DNA of 64,000 nt, from contig NZ_CAKKLV010000001.1 of NCBI RefSeq assembly GCF_918698115.1, forward strand, positions 62,001-126,000. The letters are read 5' to 3'. This document shows positions 9,153 through 19,082 of this stretch, in pieces (the first letter of the stretch is position 1; every line of letters starts with the position of its first letter). The position numbers and the translations under genes were made by a program. The stretch is from Peribacillus sp. Bi96 (GTDB lineage: Bacteria > Bacillota > Bacilli > Bacillales > DSM-1321). The notes below the pieces were generated by a model. It saw only the letters and a list, made by a program, of their open reading frames with translations, did not search any database and was not told the DNA's origin.

Positions 9153-11999
9153 GTGATAGGTTTGAAATGGCTAAATAAGATGAAAAAATGGTTCCAAGCA
9201 GAGGAAATTATTGAAATTGAAGAAATTATTATAGATGAACCGCTTGATGAAGAAACATTAAGGAATATGGATTTTTCGAAGATTTCTAAGGAAAAGAAAG
9301 AAGAAATAAAAGTTTACAATCAAACAGTGGAAAAAATGTCCCAGACAAAAGATCCGGATACAAAAATCCTGTTTCAATATCCAAAAGGAGAGTTCAAGTT
9401 TCCTCTCATTCCCGACAGGGAGCATAACAAAAGAAGACCTAGGGAAAGAAAGAAAGAAGATCACGAACCAAAGCAGGGAAACATGCCCAAAGAAACGAGA
9501 AGGCCAGTGAGGGAGCCTGAACCAAAACGGGGAAGCACGAATCGGGAGCCTGAACCAAAACGTAGAAGCACGAATCGGGATTCAAACCCAAAAATAGTCC
9601 CGTCGAATACTCCATTCCGCCCAACGGAAATCCCTTCACCTATTTATGGATTTCGCCGTCCGGAAAAAAAGATCGTCCCTTCTGAAAAAATTGTCGAATA
9701 TGAATTAGAAAGCACACTGCCTGTTCTTAAAAAAGAAGAACTTCATAATGATATTCCAGCATCAATCCCTGAAGTTCCAACAGCCTATGAGGAATTGACG
9801 ATAGAACCATCCGTTCTTGTACCAGAACAAGTGGAAGAAAAAAGAGAAGGGTCGGAAATACCCGCTTTCTTTCGTAAAAATTCCATTGAGGCGGCACCTG
9901 AAGAACCAGTAAGCGAGCCCGCTGAACTAATAACAAAACAAGTGGAAGAAAAAAAGGCCTATGAACACGATCATGATGATTTTGGACGAGAAGTCGCTGT
10001 ATCCATAATGGAACAGGTTGAAGATGCACCGCCTGAAGCTATAGAGGTTCCTCGGGAAACCGCGGTACTATCACCTCAACCGATGAGTCATGCAAGTGAA
10101 TCATCATCTGTGATACCGGATGAACAGCCTAAACCAACGAAAAAACATATCCCTTTTAATGTGATGATGCTTAAGCAAGATCGAAAAAGAAACGAGTTCT
10201 TGAATAAAATGATCCCGGAAAAAAAAAGCCTTAATGCCGAAAGGGAAATAGTTTCACTTGAAAAGGAACCTCTAATTAATGCTGATGAAGCGGAGGCAGG
10301 ACAAGCGAAACCAACCATTCCTGAAGGGCAGACGGAGGAAGGTAAGGGTATGTTGAAAGATGGAACTCCTGTCACTCCAGAACCCGCAAACTTCACGGAA
10401 ACCAACTATGTTTCCGAAAAGGTCGCCAAGCCCGAAAATGCCGTTGAAGCCAATATCGGTTCGAACCCGATCCATGAAACTTCCATTTCTGAAAGTGGTA
10501 ATCGTGGTGCAGCCTTCTCCAAAGCAGAAAGGAGACAGAGTGCAGCCCCAGAATCTTTTGGTTCCCTGGAGGTCGATGATAATCCATACTATGTGTTTCC
10601 AAATATTGAGTTGTTGACACCTCCTACTTATGCTGTGCATGATGATGAGTGGCTCGAGGAACAAACTTTATTACTGGATGAGACGTTGAAAAATTTTAAT
10701 GTCCGTGCAAAAGTTGTCAATGTCACTCAAGGGCCGGCAGTGACTCGTTTCGAAGTGCATCCGGAACCGGGAGTGAAGGTGAATAAAGTGACAAACCTGA
10801 TGGATGACATCAAATTAAGCCTTGCCGCCCAGGATATGCGGATGGAAGCGCCGATACCGGGTAAACATACAATTGGGATTGAGATTCCGAATAGGAAAAG
10901 CAAGCCGGTATTTTTGCGAGAGGTTTTGGAAAGTACTGAATTTCAAGAGCATGAATCACCTCTTGCAGTGGCACTCGGCCTTGATATATCAGGTCAGCCT
11001 ATTATCACGGATTTGAGAAAAATGCCTCATGGATTGATTGCCGGACAAACGGGATCAGGGAAAAGTGTCTGTATCAACACCATGCTGGTCAGCTTGCTTT
11101 ATAAGGCGACGCCTCAGGAGTTGAAATTACTATTAATCGATCCGAAAATGGTCGAGCTTGCCCCGTATAATCGAATCCCGCATTTGGTCAGTCCGGTCAT
11201 AACCGATGTAAAGGCCGCTACGGCTGCGCTGAAATGGGCGGTAGAGGAAATGGAACGACGCTATGAATTGTTTGTACATGCCGGTGTCCGTGATATCAGC
11301 CGCTTTAATGACCAAGCGGAAAAAGCCGGTCAATATTCGAACAAGCTGCCCTATATCCTGGTGATCATCGATGAGCTTGCAGATCTAATGATGATGTCCC
11401 CGGCTGATGTTGAGGAGGCGATCTGTCGCATTGCTCAAAAAGCCCGGGCCTGTGGCATTCATTTAATTGTAGCCACTCAGAGACCTTCAGTCGATGTCAT
11501 CACTGGATTGATCAAGGCAAATATCCCGACAAGGATCGCGTTCTCTGTTTCTTCCCAGGTCGACTCGCGCACGATTATCGATAGTGGGGGAGCAGAAAAG
11601 CTGTTAGGAAGAGGAGATATGTTATTTGCTGAAAACGGCTCATCAAAAACGGTTCGTTTGCAAGGGACTTTTGTAAGCGACGAAGAAATAGATCAGGTCG
11701 TCAACCACGTGAAATTGGAGCAGCAACCGAAGTATCTTTTTGAACAGGAAGACTTACTGAATAGGGCCCAGGTCACTGAAGAAGCGGATGAACTGTTTTT
11801 CGAGGCTTGTGAATTTGTCGTGAGCCAGCAGGCTGCATCTGCATCGAGCGTCCAAAGGCGCTTCAGAGTCGGTTATAACCGTGCAGCGCGTCTAATAGAA
11901 ATGATGGAGCAGCAGGGAGTCGTATCTGAATCCAGAGGATCAAGACCCAGGGATGTTTTGATTACAGAAGAAGAACTGGAATTTTTAGATGGTAATTAA
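9153..11999 (+). CDS. sftA: DNA translocase SftA (FtsK/SpoIIIE family, soluble)
   Basis: The 948-residue motor clears chromosomal DNA from the closing division septum. Walker A (GQTGSGKS) is near residue 631, Walker B (VIIDELADL) near 736, and a C-terminal winged-helix gamma domain covers about 880-945. It lacks the N-terminal membrane helices of SpoIIIE, which is the SftA hallmark. Residues about 90-450 are a proline- and glutamate-rich linker with 11-residue repeats at 120-141. The GTG at 9153 is listed, but the TTG at 9162 (giving MKWLNKMKKW) may be the real start. Length matches B. subtilis SftA. Confidence 0.93.
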   Translation: MIGLKWLNKMKKWFQAEEIIEIEEIIIDEPLDEETLRNMDFSKISKEKKEEIKVYNQTVEKMSQTKDPDTKILFQYPKGEFKFPLIPDREHNKRRPRERKKEDHEPKQGNMPKETRRPVREPEPKRGSTNREPEPKRRSTNRDSNPKIVPSNTPFRPTEIPSPIYGFRRPEKKIVPSEKIVEYELESTLPVLKKEELHNDIPASIPEVPTAYEELTIEPSVLVPEQVEEKREGSEIPAFFRKNSIEAAPEEPVSEPAELITKQVEEKKAYEHDHDDFGREVAVSIMEQVEDAPPEAIEVPRETAVLSPQPMSHASESSSVIPDEQPKPTKKHIPFNVMMLKQDRKRNEFLNKMIPEKKSLNAEREIVSLEKEPLINADEAEAGQAKPTIPEGQTEEGKGMLKDGTPVTPEPANFTETNYVSEKVAKPENAVEANIGSNPIHETSISESGNRGAAFSKAERRQSAAPESFGSLEVDDNPYYVFPNIELLTPPTYAVHDDEWLEEQTLLLDETLKNFNVRAKVVNVTQGPAVTRFEVHPEPGVKVNKVTNLMDDIKLSLAAQDMRMEAPIPGKHTIGIEIPNRKSKPVFLREVLESTEFQEHESPLAVALGLDISGQPIITDLRKMPHGLIAGQTGSGKSVCINTMLVSLLYKATPQELKLLLIDPKMVELAPYNRIPHLVSPVITDVKAATAALKWAVEEMERRYELFVHAGVRDISRFNDQAEKAGQYSNKLPYILVIIDELADLMMMSPADVEEAICRIAQKARACGIHLIVATQRPSVDVITGLIKANIPTRIAFSVSSQVDSRTIIDSGGAEKLLGRGDMLFAENGSSKTVRLQGTFVSDEEIDQVVNHVKLEQQPKYLFEQEDLLNRAQVTEEADELFFEACEFVVSQQAASASSVQRRFRVGYNRAARLIEMMEQQGVVSESRGSRPRDVLITEEELEFLDGN
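9510..9575 (+). repeat. 33-base tandem repeat inside sftA
   Basis: Two near-identical 33-base units encode REPEPKRGSTN and REPEPKRRSTN in the disordered linker. A decayed third unit follows. Confidence 0.8.
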
Positions 12000-12129
12000 G
12001 AGAACCGATTTAAAGGAAATTGTATATAATGTGAAAGGGTGAAAACCCGTTGTTATCACCTTAATGGACGGAAAAGCCAATGATTTGATAAATTGGCATC
12101 TGCCTGACATGGATGTATGAATAAAAAAG

Positions 12130-12138
12130 TGATATAAT
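12130..12138 (+). promoter_or_regulatory. Extended -10 promoter element before murC
   Basis: TGATATAAT is a perfect -10 with the extended TG dinucleotide. No good -35 is visible, as is usual for extended -10 promoters. Confidence 0.5.
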
Positions 12139-12281
12139 AGTTATTTGTTGATGAATGATTGAAAATATAAGCATTAAACCTATGAAGAAATTGCGTTTCT
12201 AACAAGTCTCGTAAAGAAAAACAAATAAAAGATGACGTCATATACTGTCATACAGGTAGACGATTGGTGGAGGTTCGCTTT

Positions 12282-13586
12282 ATGACTGCTTACCATTTTG
12301 TGGGAATTAAAGGGTCTGGTATGAGTGCTCTTGCACAAATACTGCATGATATGAATATTGAAGTGCAGGGTTCTGACTACGAAAAAGAATTTTTTACACA
12401 ATTGGCATTAGAAAAAGCCGGGATTAAAATCCTTCCTTTCAATGAGGAAAATATACAACCTGGAATGACCATCATTGCAGGAAATGCGTTTCCGGATAGT
12501 CACCCGGAAATCGTGAAGGCAAATGAACTTGGTTTGCCGATCATCCGTTATCACCGTTTCCTTGGTGATTTCATGAAAAACTTTATCAGTGTGGCGGTTA
12601 CGGGAGCGCATGGAAAAACATCAACGACCGGATTACTTGCACATGTAATGGGTGGCGCTAAACCGACATCCTTTCTGATTGGGGATGGAACGGGTAAAGG
12701 AATCGTGAATTCCGATTACTTCGTATTCGAAGCATGTGAATATCGCCGTCATTTCCTTTCTTATTATCCGGATTATGCAATCATGACGAATATTGATTTT
12801 GATCACCCCGATTATTACGCAAATGTCGAAGACGTGTTCGAGGCATTCCAAGCAATGGCCCTTCAAGTCAACAAAGGCATTATTGCGTGCGGTGATGATG
12901 AGCATTTACCACATATTCAGGCGAAAGTACCGGTTATTTTTTACGGATTTGCAGAAGGAAATGATTTTCAAGCGAAAAATGTTTCCGTCTCTCCGGATGG
13001 CACTACTTTCGATGTGCATGTAAGGAACAATTACTATGATACATTTACTATCCCTACTTTTGGAAAGCATAATGTATTGAATGCACTTGGTGTCATTGCA
13101 CTTTGTAAATATGAAAACTTGGATACGGAAGCTGTGAAAGCCCAATTGCGCACTTTTGGCGGAGTTAAACGCCGGTTCTCCGAAAAGGAAATCGGAAGTC
13201 AGATCATCATTGATGATTATGCGCATCATCCGACTGAAATCTCAGCAACTGTTGATTCAGCGCGTCAAAAATATCCGGAGCGTGAGGTTGTTGCGGTATT
13301 CCAGCCGCATACTTTCTCGAGAACGCAAGCATTCCTGGATGAATTCGCCGACAGTTTGAATTTGGCCGACAAAGTATACTTATGTGAAATTTTTGGATCT
13401 GCTCGTGAACATCAAGGGAAATTATCGATTGAAGACCTTCAAGATAAAATTCCTGGTGCCGAGCTGATTACGGAGAACACAACATCAATATTGCAAAATC
13501 ATGAAAACAGTGTCGTGTTATTCATGGGTGCGGGGGACATTCAAAAGTTCCAAGCTGCCTACGAGCATTCACTGCAGGTAAAATAA
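12282..13586 (+). CDS. murC: UDP-N-acetylmuramate--L-alanine ligase MurC
   Basis: The 434-residue cytosolic ligase adds the first L-alanine to UDP-MurNAc in peptidoglycan precursor synthesis. The N-terminal nucleotide-sugar domain opens [15 protein letters not shown]. The ATP-binding motif GAHGKTST is near residues 108-115, and [10 protein letters not shown] and FQPHTFSRT mark the Mur ligase core and C-terminal domain. The start at 12282 has GGTGGAGG eight bases before it. It follows sftA as in B. subtilis and ends at a strong terminator. Confidence 0.95.
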   Translation: MTAYHFVGIKGSGMSALAQILHDMNIEVQGSDYEKEFFTQLALEKAGIKILPFNEENIQPGMTIIAGNAFPDSHPEIVKANELGLPIIRYHRFLGDFMKNFISVAVTGAHGKTSTTGLLAHVMGGAKPTSFLIGDGTGKGIVNSDYFVFEACEYRRHFLSYYPDYAIMTNIDFDHPDYYANVEDVFEAFQAMALQVNKGIIACGDDEHLPHIQAKVPVIFYGFAEGNDFQAKNVSVSPDGTTFDVHVRNNYYDTFTIPTFGKHNVLNALGVIALCKYENLDTEAVKAQLRTFGGVKRRFSEKEIGSQIIIDDYAHHPTEISATVDSARQKYPEREVVAVFQPHTFSRTQAFLDEFADSLNLADKVYLCEIFGSAREHQGKLSIEDLQDKIPGAELITENTTSILQNHENSVVLFMGAGDIQKFQAAYEHSLQVK

Positions 13587-13590
13587 AAAA

Positions 13591-13627
13591 ACGATCGATC
13601 CCGTTTAGTGGGTCGGTCGTTTTTTTA
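13591..13627 (+). terminator. Terminator after murC
   Basis: ACGATCGATCC pairs with GGTCGGTCGT and is followed by a T run. Confidence 0.85.
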
Positions 13628-13639
13628 TCGGTATTTAAT

Positions 13640-13680
13640 AAAAAAAACCAGCCGCATATTTCGTATGCTGCTGGTTTTTT
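13640..13680 (-). terminator. Terminator of ampS, probably bidirectional
   Basis: AACCAGCCGCATA pairs with TATGCTGCTGGTT, flanked by A and T runs on both sides, between convergent murC and ampS. Confidence 0.85.
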
Positions 13681-13682
13681 CG

Positions 13683-14795
13683 TTATTTTAAATTTTCTGG
13701 ATTTAAATTTTCCAGTTCCGGTAAAACGAAACGTCCGTCCTTACGTATCAAGACGTCATCAAAATGGATTTCCCCTCCGCCATATTCAGGGCGTTGAATA
13801 TTGACCAGGTCCCAGTGAATGTCTGAATGGTTTCCGTTAAAGGCATCATCATAGCATTGTCCGGGAGTGAAATGAAAACTTCCATCAATTTTTTCATCAA
13901 AGAGGATATCTTGCATCGGGTGTAGAATATAAGGATTTACACCAATTGCAAATTCACCGACATATCGTGCTCCTTCATCAGTATCAAAAATTTTGTTAAT
14001 GCGTTCCGTATCATTCGCAACTGCTTCAACGATCTTTCCATCCTTGAATGTTAACTTCACGTTTTCAAAAGTAAAACCCTGATAAGGGGATGGAGTATTA
14101 TACGAAATCACTCCATTGATGGAATCTTTCACAGGAGCCGTATATACTTCACCGTCAGGAATGTTCAGCTCACCTGCACATTTGATGGCTTTAATGTCCT
14201 TGATGGAGAAGGTTAGGTCCGTACCGGGCCCAGTTAAGCGGACCTTATCCGTTTTATCCATCAATTCAACAAGGCTGTCCATGGCTTTGCTCATTTTGCC
14301 ATAGTCGAGGTTGCAGACTTCGAAATAAAAGTCTTCGAAAGCTTCTGTACTCATTTTGGCTAATTGGGCCATGGAATTTGTCGGGTAGCGAAGGACGACC
14401 CATTTTGTTTTTGGCACGCGGATATTTCTATGTACTTTACCGACTGTTTGTCCATGAATCGCCATTTTCTCTGGAGGGACATCGGATTGTTCATTGATAT
14501 TATCCCCGGCGCGTAGGCCGATATATGCATCCATCTGGCTCATTACGTTCGCTTCAAACTCACCCATCATCTTGTACTGTTCTTCTTTGGCACCCATCAA
14601 CAAGGCACGATCCACTTGATGATCCTTTAAAAGAACGAACGGGTAACCACCAGCTGCATAGGCTTCATTAACAAGGGCGTTAACAAGTTCACGCTGCAAT
14701 CCAAAGTTTTCGATCAAGATTCTTTCACCTTTTTGAAGCTTCACGGAATAATTGATTAGGTTTTTGGCCAATGTTTCAATTCTGGGATCTTTCAT
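13683..14795 (-). CDS. ampS: M29 family aminopeptidase (AmpS-like)
   Basis: The 370-residue protein matches the thermophilic-aminopeptidase family M29. It carries the N-terminal KLQKGERILIENFG block, a central GPGTDLTFSIK, an acidic metal site (GEVYTAPVKDSINGV), and the C-terminal YGGGEIHFDDVLIRKDGRF closing segment. The family releases N-terminal amino acids, using two metal ions in the cytosol. The start has AGGAGG-like bases (TGGAGGT) upstream. It is somewhat shorter than the roughly 410-residue members of the family. Confidence 0.88.
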   Translation of the reverse strand: MKDPRIETLAKNLINYSVKLQKGERILIENFGLQRELVNALVNEAYAAGGYPFVLLKDHQVDRALLMGAKEEQYKMMGEFEANVMSQMDAYIGLRAGDNINEQSDVPPEKMAIHGQTVGKVHRNIRVPKTKWVVLRYPTNSMAQLAKMSTEAFEDFYFEVCNLDYGKMSKAMDSLVELMDKTDKVRLTGPGTDLTFSIKDIKAIKCAGELNIPDGEVYTAPVKDSINGVISYNTPSPYQGFTFENVKLTFKDGKIVEAVANDTERINKIFDTDEGARYVGEFAIGVNPYILHPMQDILFDEKIDGSFHFTPGQCYDDAFNGNHSDIHWDLVNIQRPEYGGGEIHFDDVLIRKDGRFVLPELENLNPENLK

Positions 14796-14948
14796 TAAAA
14801 TACCTCCATTGTATAAATTCGACTTATCTTTCTATCATACCCGATTTCCGGCCATAAGTGTCACCCGTAGAATTTTATGGAGGAACTGGATTTAGACAAT
14901 AATATTTCCAGATTAGGGTTTGATAGGGTATATTGAAAAAATAAATAA

Positions 14949-14973
14949 GTTTATAATATTAGGGAAGGGGTAA
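14949..14973 (+). promoter_or_regulatory. Sigma-B-type promoter for the ytxG-ytxH-brxC operon
   Basis: GTTTAT, 13 bases, then GGGTAA. The consensus is GTTTAA, 12-15 bases, GGG(A/T)A(A/T). It sits about 50 bases before ytxG. B. subtilis transcribes this operon under general stress control, which fits. Confidence 0.75.
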
Positions 14974-15023
14974 TTAATAACTATCAGTTACCAAATAAGT
15001 CGATTTTTTTCGGAGGTGTTCCA

Positions 15024-15533
15024 ATGGAGATTATTTTATACGTAAGTGCTGCTGTTGCAGCGATAGCTTTCTTGATCCTTGTTATATTCCTAACAAAGGT
15101 ACTGACATCACTTCAAACCACCCTGGACAGTGTGGCCCGGACGCTGACAGGACTTGAGAGCCAAATGCAGGGCATAACGCTCGAAACTACCCAGTTATTA
15201 CATAAAACAAATACGTTGGCTGAAGATTTGCAGCATAAGTCAGAAAACCTGAACACAGTGGTTGATGCTGTGAAGGAAGTGGGTACATCCATCTCTAGCT
15301 TTAATTCTTCGGTCCAAAAGGTTTCCCATAAAGTGCAGGCGGAGATTGATAATAATCAAGAACGAATCTCACAAATTGTACAATGGAGTAACGTAGCCTT
15401 AGAGATTCGGGACAAATGGAAGTCAAGAACCAAACAGGCTGCCCCGAGCCCCGCTGAAAGGGCGGAGTTAGAAAGGGTAGCATTGGAAACCGATAATTTA
15501 CCTAAAAAAAGGTTTTTACGTTCTAGATCTTAA
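15024..15533 (+). CDS. ytxG: DUF948 general stress protein YtxG
   Basis: The 169-residue protein has an N-terminal membrane helix (about residues 4-27) followed by a long amphipathic coiled-coil segment rich in leucine, threonine and serine, as in DUF948 proteins. It ends in a basic tail (KKRFLRSRS). It is the first gene of the sigma-B-dependent ytxGHJ operon in B. subtilis and keeps that place here. The biochemical role is unknown. A CGGAGGTG site precedes the ATG. Confidence 0.88.
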   Translation: MEIILYVSAAVAAIAFLILVIFLTKVLTSLQTTLDSVARTLTGLESQMQGITLETTQLLHKTNTLAEDLQHKSENLNTVVDAVKEVGTSISSFNSSVQKVSHKVQAEIDNNQERISQIVQWSNVALEIRDKWKSRTKQAAPSPAERAELERVALETDNLPKKRFLRSRS

Positions 15534-15583
15534 AATCTAGTTAAATAAAAATAAATAACTGAAAATTGAAAGGGGAATGTATT

Positions 15584-16156
15584 ATGACTCAAAAAGAATT
15601 TCAGACAAAGGACTATCAGAAATCCTATGAGGACGAACGCGACTCGATCAATTCAAAAGACTTTATGATTGGCGCCTTAATCGGCGGGATGATCGGAGCG
15701 GCCACCGCTTTGTTCATGGCTCCGAAAGCAGGCAAGGAATTAAGGAATGATTTTAATGAACAAGCTAGAAACATTTCAGAGAAAACAGAAAAATTAAGAC
15801 AAACAGCTATTGAAAAAGGTACTATTCTTGCCGATACTGCAAAAGAAAAAACAAGTTCCGTCACTGAGATCGTTTCAAATAAATCATCCGATATCGTTAA
15901 TAAAGTGAAAAGCTTAAAAACGGGAAAAGAAAACGGTGACGCGGCTGATGATACGACAAATTCGAGCAATAAGGATATAGATGTAACGGGAGCTTCCGAT
16001 TCTCCAATCGTATCCGTCGAAACCAATTTTGCTAACGGCACGGACTCAGAAAATAATCCAGCCGACCCTACAAGCGAAAACAAGAATACGGCAAAATTAA
16101 AACTTGATGAAGCGAAAAAAGCATTTGAAGAAACTGAAAATAAATTGACGAAATAA
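15584..16156 (+). CDS. ytxH: General stress protein YtxH (YtxH/Gas vesicle GvpP-like)
   Basis: The protein has about 190 residues. It has a glycine-rich membrane segment (GALIGGMIGAATALFMAPKAGKELR, here cut to its key motif MAPKAGKELR), which is diagnostic of YtxH, and then a long polar helical tail with a disordered, asparagine- and aspartate-rich stretch. The tail is longer than in many homologues. The start at 15584 is preferred because AAAGGGG lies about ten bases upstream. Function is unknown; it is a member of the general stress regulon. Confidence 0.87.
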   Translation: MTQKEFQTKDYQKSYEDERDSINSKDFMIGALIGGMIGAATALFMAPKAGKELRNDFNEQARNISEKTEKLRQTAIEKGTILADTAKEKTSSVTEIVSNKSSDIVNKVKSLKTGKENGDAADDTTNSSNKDIDVTGASDSPIVSVETNFANGTDSENNPADPTSENKNTAKLKLDEAKKAFEETENKLTK

Positions 16157-16291
16157 ACTCTAAACCCTTTCATTCATTCAATATGGATGAAGATGCATAG
16201 AGGTACGAAGAATAAGGCGGTGAAGCGCATCAATGGCTTCATCGCCTTTTTGATGGTAAAATTTATAGGACAAGGAAAGGGGACATATAGT

Positions 16292-16618
16292 ATGACCATA
16301 ACCAAAATTGAAACAGAAGAACAATTCAATGAGCTTTTAAAAGAGGATACATTCCTGTTATTCAAGCATAGTGTAACTTGCCCTGTCAGTGCGGAAGCAT
16401 ATGAACAATATGAGAAGTATATCTTAGGGAACGAACAACTTAAAACGGCCTATTTAGCCGTTCAGGAAGCTCGTCCACTTTCCAATTATGTGGCAGAAGC
16501 ATTTGATATCAAGCATCAATCACCCCAGGCCATACTTTTTAAAAGTGGAAAACCGGTATGGAATGAATCTCATTGGCGGATTACAAATGATTCATTGAGC
16601 AAGGCCATCACTGAATGA
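16292..16618 (+). CDS. brxC: Monothiol bacilliredoxin BrxC (YtxJ)
   Basis: The 108-residue thioredoxin-fold protein carries the bacilliredoxin active site TCPVS near residues 30-34. It has one nucleophilic cysteine that removes bacillithiol from proteins after oxidative stress. It is the third gene of the stress operon. The start at 16292 is supported by GGAAAGGGG; the longer frame back to 16187 has no signals. A perfect palindromic terminator follows. Confidence 0.9.
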   Translation: MTITKIETEEQFNELLKEDTFLLFKHSVTCPVSAEAYEQYEKYILGNEQLKTAYLAVQEARPLSNYVAEAFDIKHQSPQAILFKSGKPVWNESHWRITNDSLSKAITE

Positions 16619-16624
16619 TTTTAT

Positions 16625-16656
16625 AAAGGCCGGATCCCTTAGGATCCGGCCTTTTA
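16625..16656 (+). terminator. Terminator after brxC
   Basis: AAGGCCGGATCC pairs with GGATCCGGCCTT, with a T run. It may serve both strands. Confidence 0.92.
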
Positions 16657-16668
16657 CAATGCCACCAT

Positions 16669-17400
16669 TCATACAATGGTTGGCCAAAGGATTTTTAAAC
16701 GATCTTCAGGGGAAACTTGTTCTTGAAAGGTCGTTTCTTGTTCGTTTTTGATGAGGATGAAGCGTTTATTTCCCTGTCTGGGGAAATCGATCTCAATATG
16801 GCGGAATATATCCTGAAAAATGAATGGTTCTGGCTTTTGCTGGACAAAGCTAAGTGAATCTCCTGAAAGAATGATCTCGTTCTCATCCAAAAGCACGTCA
16901 TCTCGCCGGAACTCGGCTAGCTTTCTTGAAAGGATGAATCGATTATCTTCAAAAAAATAGGAATGGAGAAGGTCTGCTGTAATATGTAACTTTTCCGCAA
17001 CATCCCTTAATGTTGGATTGAGAAGTGTTTTGTTTGGCGGCGATGGTCTGAGCTTCCTGGACGGCACTGAATTCAAGGTGGAGAATATCTTCAATATTCA
17101 ACATTGGCTTGCCGGCGATATTGATTGCCGCTCCCGCCCGTTCGATTTTAACGCCCTTTCAGCTGCTGCTACGGATACCTTCTTAAATGGGCCATGTACC
17201 GATTCAAGTTGACTTTTTATATGGGAAATGACTTTGGATACGGCTGGGACATCGTGAATTTGTCCATCACGCATCGCTTTCTCAGAATGCTCTTGAGATA
17301 AGGTATCAATTATATGATAGCTTTCCTGTGCATTTTCCAATATAATTCCTACAACGGAACGTGTTCCAATATCTAACGCAAGCAGTTTTTCTTGCGTGGT
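16669..17400 (-). pseudogene. Decayed FtsA/PilM-like actin-fold ATPase gene
   Basis: The N-terminal part reads EKLLALDIGTRSVVGIILE, the phosphate-1 loop of FtsA-like ATPases, but no start codon remains in frame before it. One A missing in an A run near 17155 shifts the frame: restoring it gives IERAGAAINIAGKPMLN and then EDILHLEFSAVQEAQTIA. Near 17040 the sequence jumps to a C-terminal segment (LRDVAEKLHITADLLHSYFF to DRLKILW) in another frame. The intact family is much longer, so the central actin fold has been deleted. It is broken by at least three lesions and very probably non-functional. Confidence 0.75.
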
Positions 17401-17636
17401 AACACCTACTTTTATGTATTTATAACTTTAATGCTTAAAAGCGTTTAATTATTAAAGAAAAATATCGTGACATTTGCGGATACTTCATTTATAATTGATT
17501 TAATTATACATGAAATATTCTAAATTTTTCATTGATAAAATGATCGGGATGGATGATCGAAGACTACAAAGGTATTTTTGAGTTTGATGATCGCAAAACC
17601 GATTTCTATTTTAAAAAACGAAGGGATGGATTTGTA

Positions 17637-18713
17637 ATGAGCAACAAAGAGCTTGATGGACTTCGTAATCAACTGGACGATGTGAACCTTCAGTTATTAC
17701 ATCTTATTAATCAACGTGCTGAACTTGTACAGGAAATTGGCCGCGTAAAAGAAAAACAAGGTGTAAACCGTTACGATCCGGTCCGTGAAAGAACGATGCT
17801 GGATCTTATCGAAGCTAATCATCAAGGACCACTTGATCTTGGTTCGATTAAACATATTTTCAAGGAAATCTTCAAATTGGGCTTGGAGCTTCAAAAAGAT
17901 GATCAGAAGAAAACGCTTCTTGTTTCTAGAAAACAAAAGGCAGAAGACACCATCATCGACATTAAGGGTGAATTGGTCGGTAATGGGATTCCTAGCTTCG
18001 TTTTCGGACCATGTGCCGTTGAATCTTATGAACAAACAGCTGCGGTAGCTGAAGTCATTAAAGCTAAAGGTTTGAAATTGATGCGCGGCGGTGCATTCAA
18101 GCCACGTACATCTCCATATGATTTCCAAGGACTTGGTTTGGAAGGCTTGCAAATACTTAAACGTGTTGCTGATGAATACGGCTTGGCTGTCATCAGTGAA
18201 ATCGTGAGTGCTAACGATATTGAAGCGGCTATCGATCATATTGATGTCATCCAAATCGGTGCACGCAACATGCAAAACTTCGACTTGTTAAAAGCGGCTG
18301 GTGCCGTAAATAAACCAGTTCTTTTAAAACGCGGTCTGGCTGCAACGATTGAGGAGTTCATTCATGCAGCGGAATACATCATGTCGCAGGGTAATGGTAA
18401 CATCATCCTTTGCGAACGCGGTATCCGAACTTACGAAAAAGCAACAAGAAATACACTTGATATCTCTGCTGTACCGATTTTAAAACAAGAAACTCACTTA
18501 CCGGTCATGGTTGATGTAACGCATTCCACTGGACGTCGCGACCTATTGCTTCCAACAGCTAAAGCGGCTCTTGCCATCGGTGCTGACGGAGTTATGGCAG
18601 AAGTGCATCCGGATCCTTCCGTTGCTTTATCGGATTCTGCACAGCAAATGGACTTCAAACAATTTGATGAATTCTACGAAGAAATTAAACGTTTGAACTG
18701 GGTTACTGTATAA
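17637..18713 (+). CDS. aroA: Bifunctional chorismate mutase / DAHP synthase AroA
   Basis: The 358-residue protein has an AroQ-type chorismate mutase domain (about residues 1-85), containing [22 protein letters not shown] and VKEKQG with YDPVRE. A KDO8P-type DAHP synthase barrel (about 95-358) follows, with [21 protein letters not shown] and LLKRG. It catalyses the first step of the shikimate pathway, and the mutase domain acts as the feedback sensor for chorismate or prephenate. Length equals the B. subtilis enzyme. The start at 17637 follows GAAGGGATGG. It is next to ccpA as in B. subtilis. Confidence 0.95.
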   Translation: MSNKELDGLRNQLDDVNLQLLHLINQRAELVQEIGRVKEKQGVNRYDPVRERTMLDLIEANHQGPLDLGSIKHIFKEIFKLGLELQKDDQKKTLLVSRKQKAEDTIIDIKGELVGNGIPSFVFGPCAVESYEQTAAVAEVIKAKGLKLMRGGAFKPRTSPYDFQGLGLEGLQILKRVADEYGLAVISEIVSANDIEAAIDHIDVIQIGARNMQNFDLLKAAGAVNKPVLLKRGLAATIEEFIHAAEYIMSQGNGNIILCERGIRTYEKATRNTLDISAVPILKQETHLPVMVDVTHSTGRRDLLLPTAKAALAIGADGVMAEVHPDPSVALSDSAQQMDFKQFDEFYEEIKRLNWVTV

Positions 18714-18743
18714 GCTGAAAAGTCTTAAAAATATCTATTTAAG

Positions 18744-18774
18744 GCCCTTACCACCTTGGCAAGGGCTCTTTTTA
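18744..18774 (+). terminator. Terminator after aroA
   Basis: GCCCTTACCA pairs with TGGCAAGGGC (one mismatch), then CTCTTTTT. Confidence 0.8.
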
Positions 18775-18815
18775 ATGGTTTTTTCAGAAAAAGTATCGAA
18801 ATAGGCACTATTGGA

Positions 18816-18844
18816 TTGCAGGAAAGATTCGACTATCGTATGAT
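18816..18844 (+). promoter_or_regulatory. Probable sigma-A promoter of ccpA
   Basis: TTGCAG and TATGAT are 17 bases apart, after the aroA terminator. The leader to the ccpA start would be about 230 bases. Confidence 0.6.
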
Positions 18845-19026
18845 AAATAACAAGAATGAGAACTGTTCGGAAGATTGAGTCATACATAAAGAGTTATCTA
18901 TGTGAATTTTATACTTGAAAAGGGTATTGAATATTTGGCTGAGAAGAGAGTAAGACTGCATTTTTTGTTAGGCAGATCGTTCCTGAGAAATCTTCCTTAT
19001 AGAGGAAAACGCATAAAAGAATATTT

Positions 19027-19048
19027 CCCGAAATAATTCGGGTCTTTT
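19027..19048 (+). terminator. Terminator-like hairpin in the ccpA leader
   Basis: CCCGAA-ATAA-TTCGGG is followed by TCTTTTAT, about 35 bases before the ccpA start. It could be an attenuator or a weak terminator of an upstream transcript. Confidence 0.5.
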
Positions 19049-19082
19049 ATGGGAAAAATGAAAGAAATGGAGGAATGGATGA

